A stretch of DNA of 23,169 nucleotides from assembly GCA_900546105.1 (NCBI GenBank), contig URBP01000025.1, positions 1-23,169 of the forward strand, read 5' to 3'. Source of the stretch: an uncultured Collinsella sp. GTDB lineage: Bacteria; Actinomycetota; Coriobacteriia; Coriobacteriales; Coriobacteriaceae. The position numbers were made by a program, and so were the translations under genes. The notes under the pieces are model-generated. The model saw only the letters and a program-made list of their open reading frames with translations, did no database searches and was not told where the DNA came from. Below are positions 16,440 through 23,106 of this stretch, piece after piece (the stretch's first letter is position 1; the number at the start of each line of letters is the position of its first letter).

Positions 16440-17654
16440 ATGACGGCGGCATCCAACAATTCAATGCAACTTGAGGGAAAAACGATCCTGCTGGGCATTA
16501 CCGGCGGGATTGCTGCTTATAAAACGTGCAATATCGTGCGCCTGCTGCAAAAGCGCGGTGCGCGCGTCAAGGTCGTTATGAGCGAGCATGCCACGGAGTT
16601 TGTGGGCCCACTCACCTTCCGTGCGCTCACCAACGAGCCCGTTGCCGTGGGCCTATTCGACGATCCCTCCGACCCCATCCACCACATTTCGCTGGCGCAG
16701 GAACCCGACCTGGTGGTCGTGGCGCCCGCGACGGCCAATATCATCGCCAAGATGGCCAACGGCATCGCCGATGACCTCATCTCCACCACACTGCTTGCGA
16801 CGCCGCGACCCATCGTGATCGCACCCGCTATGAACAACGGCATGTGGAAGGCGCCGGCGACGCAGGCCAATATGGCCACGCTGCGCGACCGCGGCGTGCA
16901 CGTGGTGGGTCCGGGCAGCGGCTACCTTGCCTGCGGCGACGTAGACACGGGCCGCATGAGCGAGTCCGAGGACATCGTCGAGGCTGTCTGTGAGGTGCTC
17001 AACCCCGCGCCTCAAGACCTGGCAGGTAAGCGCATCATGATCACCGCCGGCCCCACGCACGAGCCGATTGACCCCGTGCGCTTCATTGGCAACCGCTCTT
17101 CGGGCAAGATGGGTATCGCCCTGGCAGGGGAGGCTGCTCGCCGCGGTGCTGCGGTCACGCTCGTGTTGGGCCCGACATCGCTCGATGTGCCCCGCGGCGT
17201 GGAGTGCGTGCGAGTGCAGACCGCCGCAGAGATGCTCCAAGCGGCGCTTGGGGCCTTCCAGACGGCCGATGCGGCAATTTGTGCGGCCGCCGTCGCCGAC
17301 TATACCCCCGCCACCCCTGCGGACCATAAACTCAAAAAGTCGAACGAACGCTTGGATCGCATCGAGCTTGTCGAAACGGTCGATATTTTGGCTGAGCTCT
17401 CGCGCCAGAATGGCGAGCGATGCGTGATCGGCTTTGCGGCCGAGACCGATAACGTCGTGGAGTACGCGCAGCACAAACTTGCCCGCAAGGGTTGCGATGC
17501 CATTATCGCCAACGATGTCTCGCGCGCCGATTCGGGCTTTGGAACCGACACCAATAAGGCCTGGATTGTGAGCACGGCAGGTACGCAAGAACTTCCCGTG
17601 CTAACAAAACCCCAGCTCGCAGATACAATTTTGGACTTGCTCAAAAATAATTAA
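16440..17654 (+). CDS. coaBC: Bifunctional phosphopantothenoylcysteine decarboxylase / phosphopantothenate-cysteine ligase
   Basis: CoaBC joins 4'-phosphopantothenate to cysteine (CoaB) and decarboxylates the product (CoaC), giving phosphopantetheine for coenzyme A. The 404-residue fusion has the flavin-dependent CoaC domain first (about 13-180): GITGGIAAYK (19-28), catalytic His82 in HHISLA (81-86), PAMNNGMW (129-136) and Cys165 in the LACGDVDTGRM flap. The CoaB domain follows (about 195-400) with ITAGPTHEPIDPVRFIGNRSSGKMG starting at 201 and the KLKK motif. ATG 16440 is three bases past the previous stop with AAGGAAG upstream; ATG 16464 is an alternative start. It is the last gene of the run; the next 80 bases hold the promoter of tRNA-Pro. 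Confidence 0.97.
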   Translation: MTAASNNSMQLEGKTILLGITGGIAAYKTCNIVRLLQKRGARVKVVMSEHATEFVGPLTFRALTNEPVAVGLFDDPSDPIHHISLAQEPDLVVVAPATANIIAKMANGIADDLISTTLLATPRPIVIAPAMNNGMWKAPATQANMATLRDRGVHVVGPGSGYLACGDVDTGRMSESEDIVEAVCEVLNPAPQDLAGKRIMITAGPTHEPIDPVRFIGNRSSGKMGIALAGEAARRGAAVTLVLGPTSLDVPRGVECVRVQTAAEMLQAALGAFQTADAAICAAAVADYTPATPADHKLKKSNERLDRIELVETVDILAELSRQNGERCVIGFAAETDNVVEYAQHKLARKGCDAIIANDVSRADSGFGTDTNKAWIVSTAGTQELPVLTKPQLADTILDLLKNN

Positions 17655-17662
17655 AAAAGTTC

Positions 17663-17692
17663 TTGCACAAGGCCAAAGTTTCGGGTTAATAT
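17663..17692 (+). promoter_or_regulatory. Probable promoter of tRNA-Pro
   Basis: TTGCAC (17663-17668) and TAATAT (17687-17692) are 18 bases apart in an AT-rich stretch just after the coaBC stop. An overlapping TATACT (17690-17695) is also a good -10 box, but the spacing to TTGCAC would be 21. The predicted transcript start near 17700 leaves a leader of about 35 bases before the tRNA. Confidence 0.6.
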
Positions 17693-17734
17693 ACTCCCTG
17701 TTGCGAGCGAGAGCAGAGCAACAAACAAAAGCTT

Positions 17735-17811
<77 letters not shown>

Positions 17812-17820
17812 GAAGTTTGC

Positions 17821-17850
17821 AGGTCAGGCACCTAGTGCCTGACCTTTTTT
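17821..17850 (+). terminator. Intrinsic terminator after tRNA-Pro
   Basis: A perfect 11-base-pair stem (17821-17831 with 17835-17845) closes a CTA loop and is followed by a T-tract through 17850. It ends the tRNA-Pro transcript and also marks the right edge of the conserved gene run. Confidence 0.9.
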
Positions 17851-17886
17851 GTTTTAAGCAATTGCTTAATTTTGGTTAAGCAACAG

Positions 17887-17909
17887 GGTGCCAAAAATCT
17901 ACCTACGCG
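17887..17909 (+). repeat. Repeated motif copy A (CTACMTACGCG family)
   Basis: GGTGCCAAAAATCTACCTACGCG. Its right half, AATCTAC-C-TACGCG, differs by one base from the copy at 17970-17989, and it resembles both arms of the palindrome at 23060-23106. The function is unknown. Confidence 0.5.
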
Positions 17910-17969
17910 ATAATCGCTTTTTGCGGCTACTTGCGCATTTTGCACACGTTTGAGCCGATTTATTAACGC

Positions 17970-17989
17970 GGTATGAATCTACATACGCG
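17970..17989 (+). repeat. Repeated motif copy B (CTACMTACGCG family)
   Basis: GGTATGAATCTACATACGCG. With four flanking bases on the left and one on the right it is nearly a dyad: ACGCGGTATG is the inverse of CATACGCGT apart from one bulged base. This would suit a dimeric protein site. It shares its core with copy A and with the right-edge palindrome arms. Confidence 0.5.
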
Positions 17990-18280
17990 TAGCTGGTATA
18001 CAGCCGAGTATAGGCTGAATTTATCGCGGCGATTTACACAGATATAGCCGCTGTAACGAACAAGCGTGTCGCTATATTTATTCCAGTAGTTCACTTGATC
18101 GGTGGACAAGTGGGCTGTTGCATCGAAATGCCAACTAGGATGGGCTCTATACTAGGACGTCGCAGAAGTAATGGCGGGGGAGTACGGCAGGCGCTCTAAG
18201 AGCCGCTGTATGACCCCATGTCTCCTTAACTCGATTATTTATGTTTCAAGCCACGAATCGGTCGAGCAATTGCCAAAAGA

Positions 18281-18308
18281 AAAGCCCTCGCAGGATTGCG
18301 AGGGCTTT
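18281..18308 (-). terminator. Intrinsic terminator of the DUF6273 remnant
   Basis: A perfect 12-base-pair stem (18281-18292 with 18297-18308) closes a 4-base loop. On the minus strand it runs into a T-rich tract (complement of 18274-18284). It lies 13 bases past the stop codon of the minus-strand DUF6273 reading frame, showing that this frame was once a transcribed gene end. Confidence 0.8.
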
Positions 18309-18321
18309 GCGCTAAAAGAGA

Positions 18322-18663
18322 TCAGAAGCAGAAAGCGGGGAGAACATAAAACGAGTCCGTCGCGCTGTAGCTGTAGCAAATACCGCCGCTTTGAACATAG
18401 CGAAAGGACGTGGAGCTGCGCGGTCTCACAGAGCGAGTCCAGTGGCTATAGCCTGATGCACCGGAATAGTTCGACCCCGTCACGCCCTTGGATTTGTAGC
18501 ACTCGTACTGGATGCCGTCGGATTGCATATCCCCGTACACTTCGGTTGCCGAGAGCAGATAAACCTTGTCGGTCGTCGCCGAGGGGGCACCGCCCCAGTT
18601 ACCGCCAACGTTATCGGTTGTCTTTGTGACGGGTTTCACCTTTGACTGGAAGAACCTCTTGCC
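18322..18663 (-). pseudogene. C-terminal remnant of a DUF6273-domain protein
   Basis: The minus-strand frame, open from two tandem TAA codons at 18664-18669 to its stop at 18322, encodes about 113 residues. They match the C-terminal half of DUF6273, a domain of surface or secreted proteins: KVYLLSATEVYG, then GIQYECYKSKGV, then HWTRSVRPRSSTSFRYV, an SGGICYSYS segment, and the closing VLPAFCF. A GTG at 18639 could act as a start, but no SD site is seen, and such domains are normally preceded by an N-terminal anchor and the rest of the domain. In another frame directly upstream is a hydrophobic stretch (ALYPLYLAYFF) that could be the old membrane anchor, suggesting deletion or frameshift. Its own terminator is intact. 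Confidence 0.7.
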
Positions 18664-18752
18664 TTATTAAAGAAATACGCCAAATACAACGGGTATAAAG
18701 CGGAAGGAGGCGACATCGAGTAACTATCAAAGGCCAGATTAAGGAGCCAGCC

Positions 18753-19049
18753 ATGAAGAAATGCCTGCCCTCCATCGTCTCAGCAGCTCTTTGCCTCTCC
18801 CTTGTCATGACACCATTTGTGCCCGTTGCGGCAGCCTATGCCGACGAGGGGTCTCCCGCCGAGAGCAGCGAGATCTACGTCGGAGACAACTACGACGAAA
18901 ATTACGATATATCCCTTTTTGAGCGCGAACGCTGCACGGATTCATATTCCAAGGCGTGGTGCGATTCTCACGGATCTGCAAATAACCGCACCGTCCCTCA
19001 CAAGGTCAAGCTGAACGCGAAGGAGGAGGCTTGCCTGCGCGATCTCTAG
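18753..19049 (+). CDS. Small secreted protein, possible bacteriocin-like precursor, unknown function
   Basis: A 98-residue protein with a clear Sec signal peptide: basic MKK start, hydrophobic core (about 8-27), and likely signal peptidase I cleavage after AYA at residue 30. The mature part is acidic, Tyr/Asp rich at first (ESSEIYVGDNYDENYD), then has three cysteines (ERC, AWC, EAC) and a basic VPHKVKLNAKEE stretch. ATG 18753 follows AAGGAG at good distance. The stop is TAG at 19047. The same frame past it continues with a Gly/Ala-rich hydrophobic run of about 30 residues, so the gene may be truncated by a point mutation. A three-helix membrane peptide and an ABC-transporter operon are close by. 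No family is recognised. Confidence 0.65.
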   Translation: MKKCLPSIVSAALCLSLVMTPFVPVAAAYADEGSPAESSEIYVGDNYDENYDISLFERERCTDSYSKAWCDSHGSANNRTVPHKVKLNAKEEACLRDL

Positions 19050-19169
19050 CTTGCTGGCACCGCTGAAGTTATCGCCGGTCTCGTGACAACCGGTCCTAGC
19101 GGCGGCTTTTTTGCAACCGCAATGACATCGTACCGACTTTTCACTTGCATGTTCTGAAAGGAAGTTGCC

Positions 19170-19409
19170 ATGTTGTCGCAAAATCAATCGAGATACTTGA
19201 CCACGATCGGCTTTGCCCTGCTTGCATTACTCTTTGCTAGCGACCTTTTGCTGAAACCGCCCAAGGAACTCGTTTCGCTTGCCATAGCCTGCATTTCCGC
19301 CCTTTACTTTACGGCAACCCTATTCGTCGGACTAAAGGAGAGGAAAAAAGGCGCAGTCGTTGCATCTGCCGTAGGCGTGATCATAGCCATTGCCTCATTC
19401 TTTATCTGA
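19170..19409 (+). CDS. Small three-helix membrane protein, unknown function
   Basis: A 79-residue, very hydrophobic protein with three predicted transmembrane segments (about 11-28, 34-55 and 61-79), short loops (KPPKE, KERKKG) and no cysteine. AAAGGAAG precedes ATG 19170. It lies 120 bases after the amber stop of the secreted-protein gene, on the same strand, and probably in the same transcript. Its size and hydrophobicity would suit an immunity or accessory membrane protein of a peptide locus, but that is inferred from context only. Confidence 0.65.
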   Translation: MLSQNQSRYLTTIGFALLALLFASDLLLKPPKELVSLAIACISALYFTATLFVGLKERKKGAVVASAVGVIIAIASFFI

Positions 19410-19421
19410 CACATTGGTGAT

Positions 19422-19757
19422 CTAGGGGCGATATCGTAGGAATACGACCGGGAGAGCCGGGACCAGATTGCCCGGGTTGCCCGGTCGGCTCGCGCGACGG
19501 CGCGGCGGTTCCACAGAAAGCTCTCCGGACTTCACACCGTTTCTGATCGCATTGTAGACAGCCATCTCGTCTTCGCTGTCGGCGAGCACGCGGCGTGCGT
19601 CGTCGTTTTGGATGTCCAGTAAATCTCGAAGGTCCTCCATGCACCAGCGTCCGAGATTTGGCCATGCGCGTTGCGCGAGCTGATAAGTGTCGATTGCGAT
19701 GCTGTAGTTAAAGTCCAGGCCAAGGCCGTCCCAGGCAGAACGGCTTTGTTTCCTTGA
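19422..19757 (-). pseudogene. Remnant of a DnaQ-like 3'-5' exonuclease
   Basis: The minus-strand frame from just after a TAA (19758-19760) to a stop at 19422 reads, without a proper start, DFNYSIAIDTYQLAQRAWPN, then CMEDLRDLLDI and ARRVLADSEDEMAVYNAI. This is the C-terminal part of a DEDDh exonuclease domain (DnaQ/PolC epsilon type): the iDT-xLA-xxxxP segment, the L-xx-L helix, and the ExoIII motif, usually aHrALaD. Here the motif reads ARRVLAD, so the catalytic His appears to be Arg. The N-terminal DxE motif is missing because other genes occupy that space. After VYNAIRNG the frame becomes Pro/Arg rich and unlike the family. I regard it as decayed. Confidence 0.6.
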
Positions 19758-19816
19758 TTATCAACTTTATCCGGACACTTCCCGCATTCATCCGATCGGC
19801 AGGCCGCCGGGAACTC

Positions 19817-20245
19817 TCACTCCTCGATAAAAGCCGGCACCCGGTTAGTCCTGCGCATCTTGAAATCGCCAGTTTCGTGGGAGACGTAGAGAATGCCGTC
19901 CATCCCGTCTCGCGATGCATATGAAAGGTGAACAGAACCGCAATCCGCTCCATTATCGTCGAGAAGATCGAACGAATTCGGATCGCTCGTTGCGGCCAAA
20001 CGACCACTCAGACAAGAGCCATCGCCATTACAGATTTGCCATTCCATGTCTTCGCCTGCAAGAATCGCCATAGACGGCCTGGTCGCGCCATCGTTGACAT
20101 ACATCCCGTCTATGCCAAACCCATTTTCAGCGCCATCGATGAACGACTGCTCGGACCTATACCTCGCAAATGATGCACATAGCACCATTGCAAGACAAAG
20201 TACAAAGCCAACAATCGCTATCTTTGCATAGCTCTTGCCTATCAT
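19817..20245 (-). CDS. Membrane-anchored extracytoplasmic protein, unknown function
   Basis: Starting at ATG 20245 the protein has 142 residues: a short MIGKSY N-terminus, one hydrophobic helix (about 7-28, signal anchor or uncleaved signal) and an acidic extracytoplasmic domain rich in Asp, Gly and Ser with three cysteines (QICNGDGSCLSG and GADCGS). A GTG nine bases further upstream keeps the frame, but it sits inside the SD site; AGGAGG with 8-base spacing supports the ATG. It begins two bases after the stop codon of the ABC transporter gene and its SD lies within that gene, so the two are translationally coupled. No known domain is recognised. It could be an accessory or immunity lipoprotein-like partner of the transporter. 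Confidence 0.72.
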   Translation of the reverse strand: MIGKSYAKIAIVGFVLCLAMVLCASFARYRSEQSFIDGAENGFGIDGMYVNDGATRPSMAILAGEDMEWQICNGDGSCLSGRLAATSDPNSFDLLDDNGADCGSVHLSYASRDGMDGILYVSHETGDFKMRRTNRVPAFIEE

Positions 20246-20246
20246 G

Positions 20247-22061
20247 TCATTCACCTCCTTCGTATGTATCGAGGTATTCCTGCTTGAGCGTCTGCGAGGA
20301 CGACTTGATCTTTTCCACGAGCGTGCCGGCCTCGATGAAGTAGAACGAGTTGGTAAGGTCTGCCAGGTCGTCGAGCAGATGGCTTGAAATGAGCACGCTT
20401 CGTCCCCGCGCCACCTCGCTGCGCATCGCGTCGCAGGAGGTTTTCCGCTTTCCCGGATCGAGGCCGTTCAGCGGTTCATCGAGGATGAGGTACGGGCAAT
20501 CGGTCGCTATCGCCATGGCAAGCTTTACCTGCTGCTTCATTCCTGTCGAGAGTTTACGGGTCGGCTTGTCGAGATATGGGGAGATTCCGAGGGAGTCGCA
20601 GAGCGAGTCGATGTCGGCGGCCGATTTCCACGCCTCCCTAACGAAAGCAAGGTGCTCGATGGCCGATAGCGTGGGGTAGAGATCCGCGCTGCCCGAAGAG
20701 CTCAGGTAGACGAGTTCTGCAAATTCGGCTGATCGGCGTTGGCAGATTCCGTCTGCCGCCAGGCTTCCCGAGCGGATGCGGGTGGGAAATTGGCCCGACA
20801 GCGCTTCAAGAAGGGTGGTTTTCCCCGAGCCGTTGGGGGCAACGAGGCCCGCCGCCGTTCCCGGGCTCAGGAAAAGCGACCCGATTGAAAGTATCGTCGT
20901 GCTTCCGTATCCCACGCTCGCGTCTAGAAGCTCGAGCCCATGGTGCTTTTTCGCGGGTCCAGGCTGTTTGGGGGAACGTGCCGCAACGGCGCCGACCGCA
21001 AAAAAGACCGCGACGTATGCCAGGGCCACGGCAAGCATCGATGCGCTGCCTGAACCGGAGCCAATGAATTCTGTCGGGAAGCATCCTACGTAACCCGTTG
21101 CCTCGATAGGCGAGAACACGGCCAGCGGCAGGAGATTGAGCGCGGCGTTATGCTCCAGCGCCGAATCGGACAGCAACGGGAATGCCGGGGCCGCGACAAG
21201 CAGCGCGGAGGTAAGGGGGCCCGCGAGGACGCGCCTCGTTGCGGTCGATATGACGGCGGAGCAAACGGATATCAAGGTTCCGCCCGCAAGCAGCGCGATA
21301 AGCAGGGCTGTGAAGACGTTTCCCGCGGTCGTGGTGGTAAGCGCGCCGTCATGGAAGAAGGAGATCGGGTACCCAATTTGCCCGAAGCCGTTTAGGACCA
21401 AGGCGTAAATGCCCCCGGGTGCGAGGCCGGCGAGGAGCATCGCGGTCCCCGCGACGATTATCGAGAACACGATCTGGATAAGGCGCCGGAATTTGGGCGC
21501 GGGCGCCTTTGCCGCCAGGGTCCCGGGCCTTGTGGCGCCGAGCACGAGTATCGACGAGAGGAGGAAGGGGATGAAGGGAAGGAAAGACGGCGCCGTGGCA
21601 ATGGCGTAAGGCAGGAAGGAAAGGAATGGCAGGTCGTTTGCGGAGGCCGGGATATCCGTGATGCCGGAGCTGCTCAGGGCACGGCAATACGCGAGGTCTG
21701 CGTCATTGGTCTCTCGGTCTCCCACGATGGACCCGGATTGGAAGCCTTCGTCCATGAGCGCGTAGTAGCTCTCGGCAGAATCGAGAAAGGCGGCGTCGGT
21801 TTGAGCGGCAAGGGCGGCGTTCGCGTATCTTGCAAGCTCCGCGTCGACTTGCTGCTCTGGCGATAGGTCTGTGCCGCTGGCCTGGGGCGCGCGCGTATTG
21901 AATGCGTCGACAAAGCCCTGCATGCCCTGCTTCATAAAGAAGGGCCCGTAGATGGGTGAATTGAACGCAATGGGGACGGAAAAGGCTGCAGCGAGAACGA
22001 GCGTACAAATCCATACGGCCTTGTCTCTTAGGATTAGTTTGAGAAGAAGTCGACAGTACAT
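20247..22061 (-). CDS. ABC-2 type half-transporter, permease fused to ATPase
   Basis: A 604-residue protein with an N-terminal membrane domain and a C-terminal ATPase. TM1 is at about 15-35, followed by a large extracytoplasmic domain (36-145) and five more hydrophobic segments (about 148-175, 195-225, 247-272, 281-300, 342-362). The ATPase (about 375-590) has a Walker A variant APNGSGKT (408-415, the first Gly being Ala), signature LSTGM (504-508), Walker B YLILDEP (524-530), LNGLD (531-535) and H-loop His561. LSTGM and the six-helix plan with a long first loop fit ABC-2 exporters of peptides or lipids, including bacteriocin export or self-protection systems. The permease-ATPase order on one chain is uncommon for this class. 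The start ATG 22061 has only a weak SD (AGGTG). Cargo is unknown. Confidence 0.88.
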   Translation of the reverse strand: MYCRLLLKLILRDKAVWICTLVLAAAFSVPIAFNSPIYGPFFMKQGMQGFVDAFNTRAPQASGTDLSPEQQVDAELARYANAALAAQTDAAFLDSAESYYALMDEGFQSGSIVGDRETNDADLAYCRALSSSGITDIPASANDLPFLSFLPYAIATAPSFLPFIPFLLSSILVLGATRPGTLAAKAPAPKFRRLIQIVFSIIVAGTAMLLAGLAPGGIYALVLNGFGQIGYPISFFHDGALTTTTAGNVFTALLIALLAGGTLISVCSAVISTATRRVLAGPLTSALLVAAPAFPLLSDSALEHNAALNLLPLAVFSPIEATGYVGCFPTEFIGSGSGSASMLAVALAYVAVFFAVGAVAARSPKQPGPAKKHHGLELLDASVGYGSTTILSIGSLFLSPGTAAGLVAPNGSGKTTLLEALSGQFPTRIRSGSLAADGICQRRSAEFAELVYLSSSGSADLYPTLSAIEHLAFVREAWKSAADIDSLCDSLGISPYLDKPTRKLSTGMKQQVKLAMAIATDCPYLILDEPLNGLDPGKRKTSCDAMRSEVARGRSVLISSHLLDDLADLTNSFYFIEAGTLVEKIKSSSQTLKQEYLDTYEGGE

Positions 22062-22707
22062 TCAGAAGCACCTACGTTCCTCAAAGAATCGTTAGATTAA
22101 AAGTAACAGACCGGATGAAGATACGTGCGACGGGGGCGAGGCGAATGGCTGAGCGGTATCGATATGCGGGTTCAACGGTATCACATTGGCCACATAGATT
22201 ATTAACTTGCATTTCTAACAGTTAAGGAGACGGGTGCTTTCCAGCACACTCCTTCGATGATGCCTTCCGCTAGTTGCTATGCCGGTTTCAGCCAACAAAG
22301 AATGTGCCCGGGCGCTCAGGTTCACCGTTAGCGTTGGCAACATATGAGATGGGCCAGACCCTTGCCGCGCGCCGATTGCGCGAGAGGTGTCGCGCTCCAT
22401 GTTTATTCCACCTGCTTGTTATCAACCAGCTTCGTTCAACGTTAGACATTCAAGATGTCAGACGTCGAACCTGCGCCAAAGACGCAGCTGGGGCTACTAG
22501 TTGCCTACAATCGCTCGCGAAGCTCGCCTGTTCGTGCGTGAATATCTGACAGCTCCGTCAGACATTGTCGGACATTTGATTGTTCGACAAATGCGCACGT
22601 GGTCGCGTTCGCAAAGGTTACTGAACGGTCGATGGGTGCGTTGAGACCGGAGCAAACGGCGGATGCCAGAAAAATGGCCTCACAGAATCGCACCCATGGT
22701 TGATAAA
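22062..22707. other. Gene-poor spacer upstream of the ABC operon
   Basis: About 650 bases in which I see no convincing gene. Short open frames exist on both strands (for example minus 22505-22726 and 22215-22400), but none shows a domain and their SD sites are poor. Structures seen: a nested stem-loop at 22224-22254 (AAGGAG with CTCCTT outside, GTGCT with AGCAC inside), a GACAT-N5-ATGTC dyad at 22445-22459, a 5-base-pair hairpin at 22546-22561, and GACATT repeated at 22561 and 22571. The promoter of the ABC operon must lie at the left end; a TAATCT -10-like box on the minus strand near 22095-22100 is possible. Confidence 0.45.
22224..22254. other. Nested stem-loop
   Basis: The outer arms AAGGAG (22224-22229) and CTCCTT (22249-22254) and inner arms GTGCT (22234-22238) and AGCAC (22243-22247) form a two-part hairpin around TTCC. 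There is no T-tract on either side, so it is not a simple terminator. No gene follows with suitable spacing. Confidence 0.35.
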
Positions 22708-22743
22708 ATTGACCGCCCTGGCGCAAATACCCGGGCGGTCAAT
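22708..22743 (-). terminator. Probable minus-strand terminator
   Basis: A perfect 11-base-pair inverted repeat (22708-22718 with 22733-22743), GC-rich in the middle, closes a 14-base loop. On the minus strand it ends in AATTTTATC, a short T-run; on the plus strand there is none. It lies about 60 bases beyond the stop of the minus-strand gene end at 22805, which it may terminate. Confidence 0.5.
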
Positions 22744-22804
22744 TCATCCCCTCGTTCGCGATCCTGTTGGGTTTTGGGGCTTTGACATGTTGTTAACGGA
22801 TGGA

Positions 22805-22981
22805 TCAGCCGTACAGCTTGATCTCCCGGGGTTCCATGTGGTCGTCCCCCAATAAGACGTCCCTGATGTAGCTCTGCGGCAGGAACTCGACGGGCAGCAC
22901 TGGGTCGTCGACGTAGCCGGGCACGGGGAGTAGGCGTGGCCTTTGGATATAGCGTGGCCGCCTGCCGGCGGTCGGACTGCC
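22805..22981 (-). pseudogene. Possible 3' end of an unidentified minus-strand gene
   Basis: The minus-strand frame ending at the TGA of 22805-22807 and open back to a stop near 22982 encodes about 58 residues that look like real protein in GC-rich codons: RRPRYIQRPRLLPVPGY, then VDDPVLPVEFLPQSY, then IRDVLLGDD and a closing EIKLYG. There is no start codon with an SD site. In another frame just upstream, a TTG-initiated stretch (23049 leftward) reads VKSLSSDLSIILMRARELLTEV, also protein-like, so a frameshifted or deleted gene is plausible. I do not recognise the family. Confidence 0.35.
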
Positions 22982-23059
22982 ACTTCAGTCAAAAGCTCAC
23001 GCGCGCGCATTAAAATAATGGATAAATCGCTTGATAGGCTTTTGACCAAGCATGAACAT

Positions 23060-23106
23060 CGCAGGTAAATCCGTGTACCAATTTTTGGTATACGAATTTA
23101 CATGCG
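23060..23106. repeat. Large palindrome made of two motif copies (C and D)
   Basis: Two 20-base arms (23060-23079 and 23087-23106) face each other across a 7-base AATTTTT spacer; 17 of 20 positions are complementary. Read outward, the arms are GGTACACGGATTTACCTGCG (minus) and GGTATACGAATTTACATGCG (plus). Both resemble the motif copies at 17887 and 17970. There is no T-tract to suit a terminator. It could be a protein binding site, a recombination site or a mobile repeat. Confidence 0.6.

Larger units (their letters stand above)
17851..18280. other. Gene-poor AT-richer spacer downstream of tRNA-Pro
   Basis: About 430 bases with no convincing gene. It is AT-richer than the housekeeping run. It holds two copies of a repeated motif (17887-17909 and 17970-17989, listed separately) and a weak stem-loop around 18186-18215 with the arms CAGGCGCTC and GAGCCGCTG. 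The plus-strand open frame starting at 18171 has no SD site, no recognisable domain, and runs opposite the DUF6273 remnant, so I do not call it a gene. Confidence 0.5.

Noticed and set aside
18186..18235. Possible riboswitch or structured RNA ahead of 18240
   Set aside because: Only a short imperfect hairpin could be drawn; no known riboswitch core was recognised and no gene follows on the plus strand at suitable distance.
18171..18629. A 152-residue plus-strand open frame
   Set aside because: It runs opposite the DUF6273 remnant and its terminator, has no SD site, and reads Arg/Ser-rich without a domain.
22505..22726. A 73-residue minus-strand open frame ending in GELRERL
   Set aside because: It reads plausibly in part but has no SD site or family match and overlaps the terminator-like inverted repeat at 22708-22743, so it is not called.
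23060..23106. Palindrome read as an intrinsic terminator
   Set aside because: The arms are AT-rich for a terminator stem, the poly-T lies in the loop rather than after the stem, and neither side has a T-tract.
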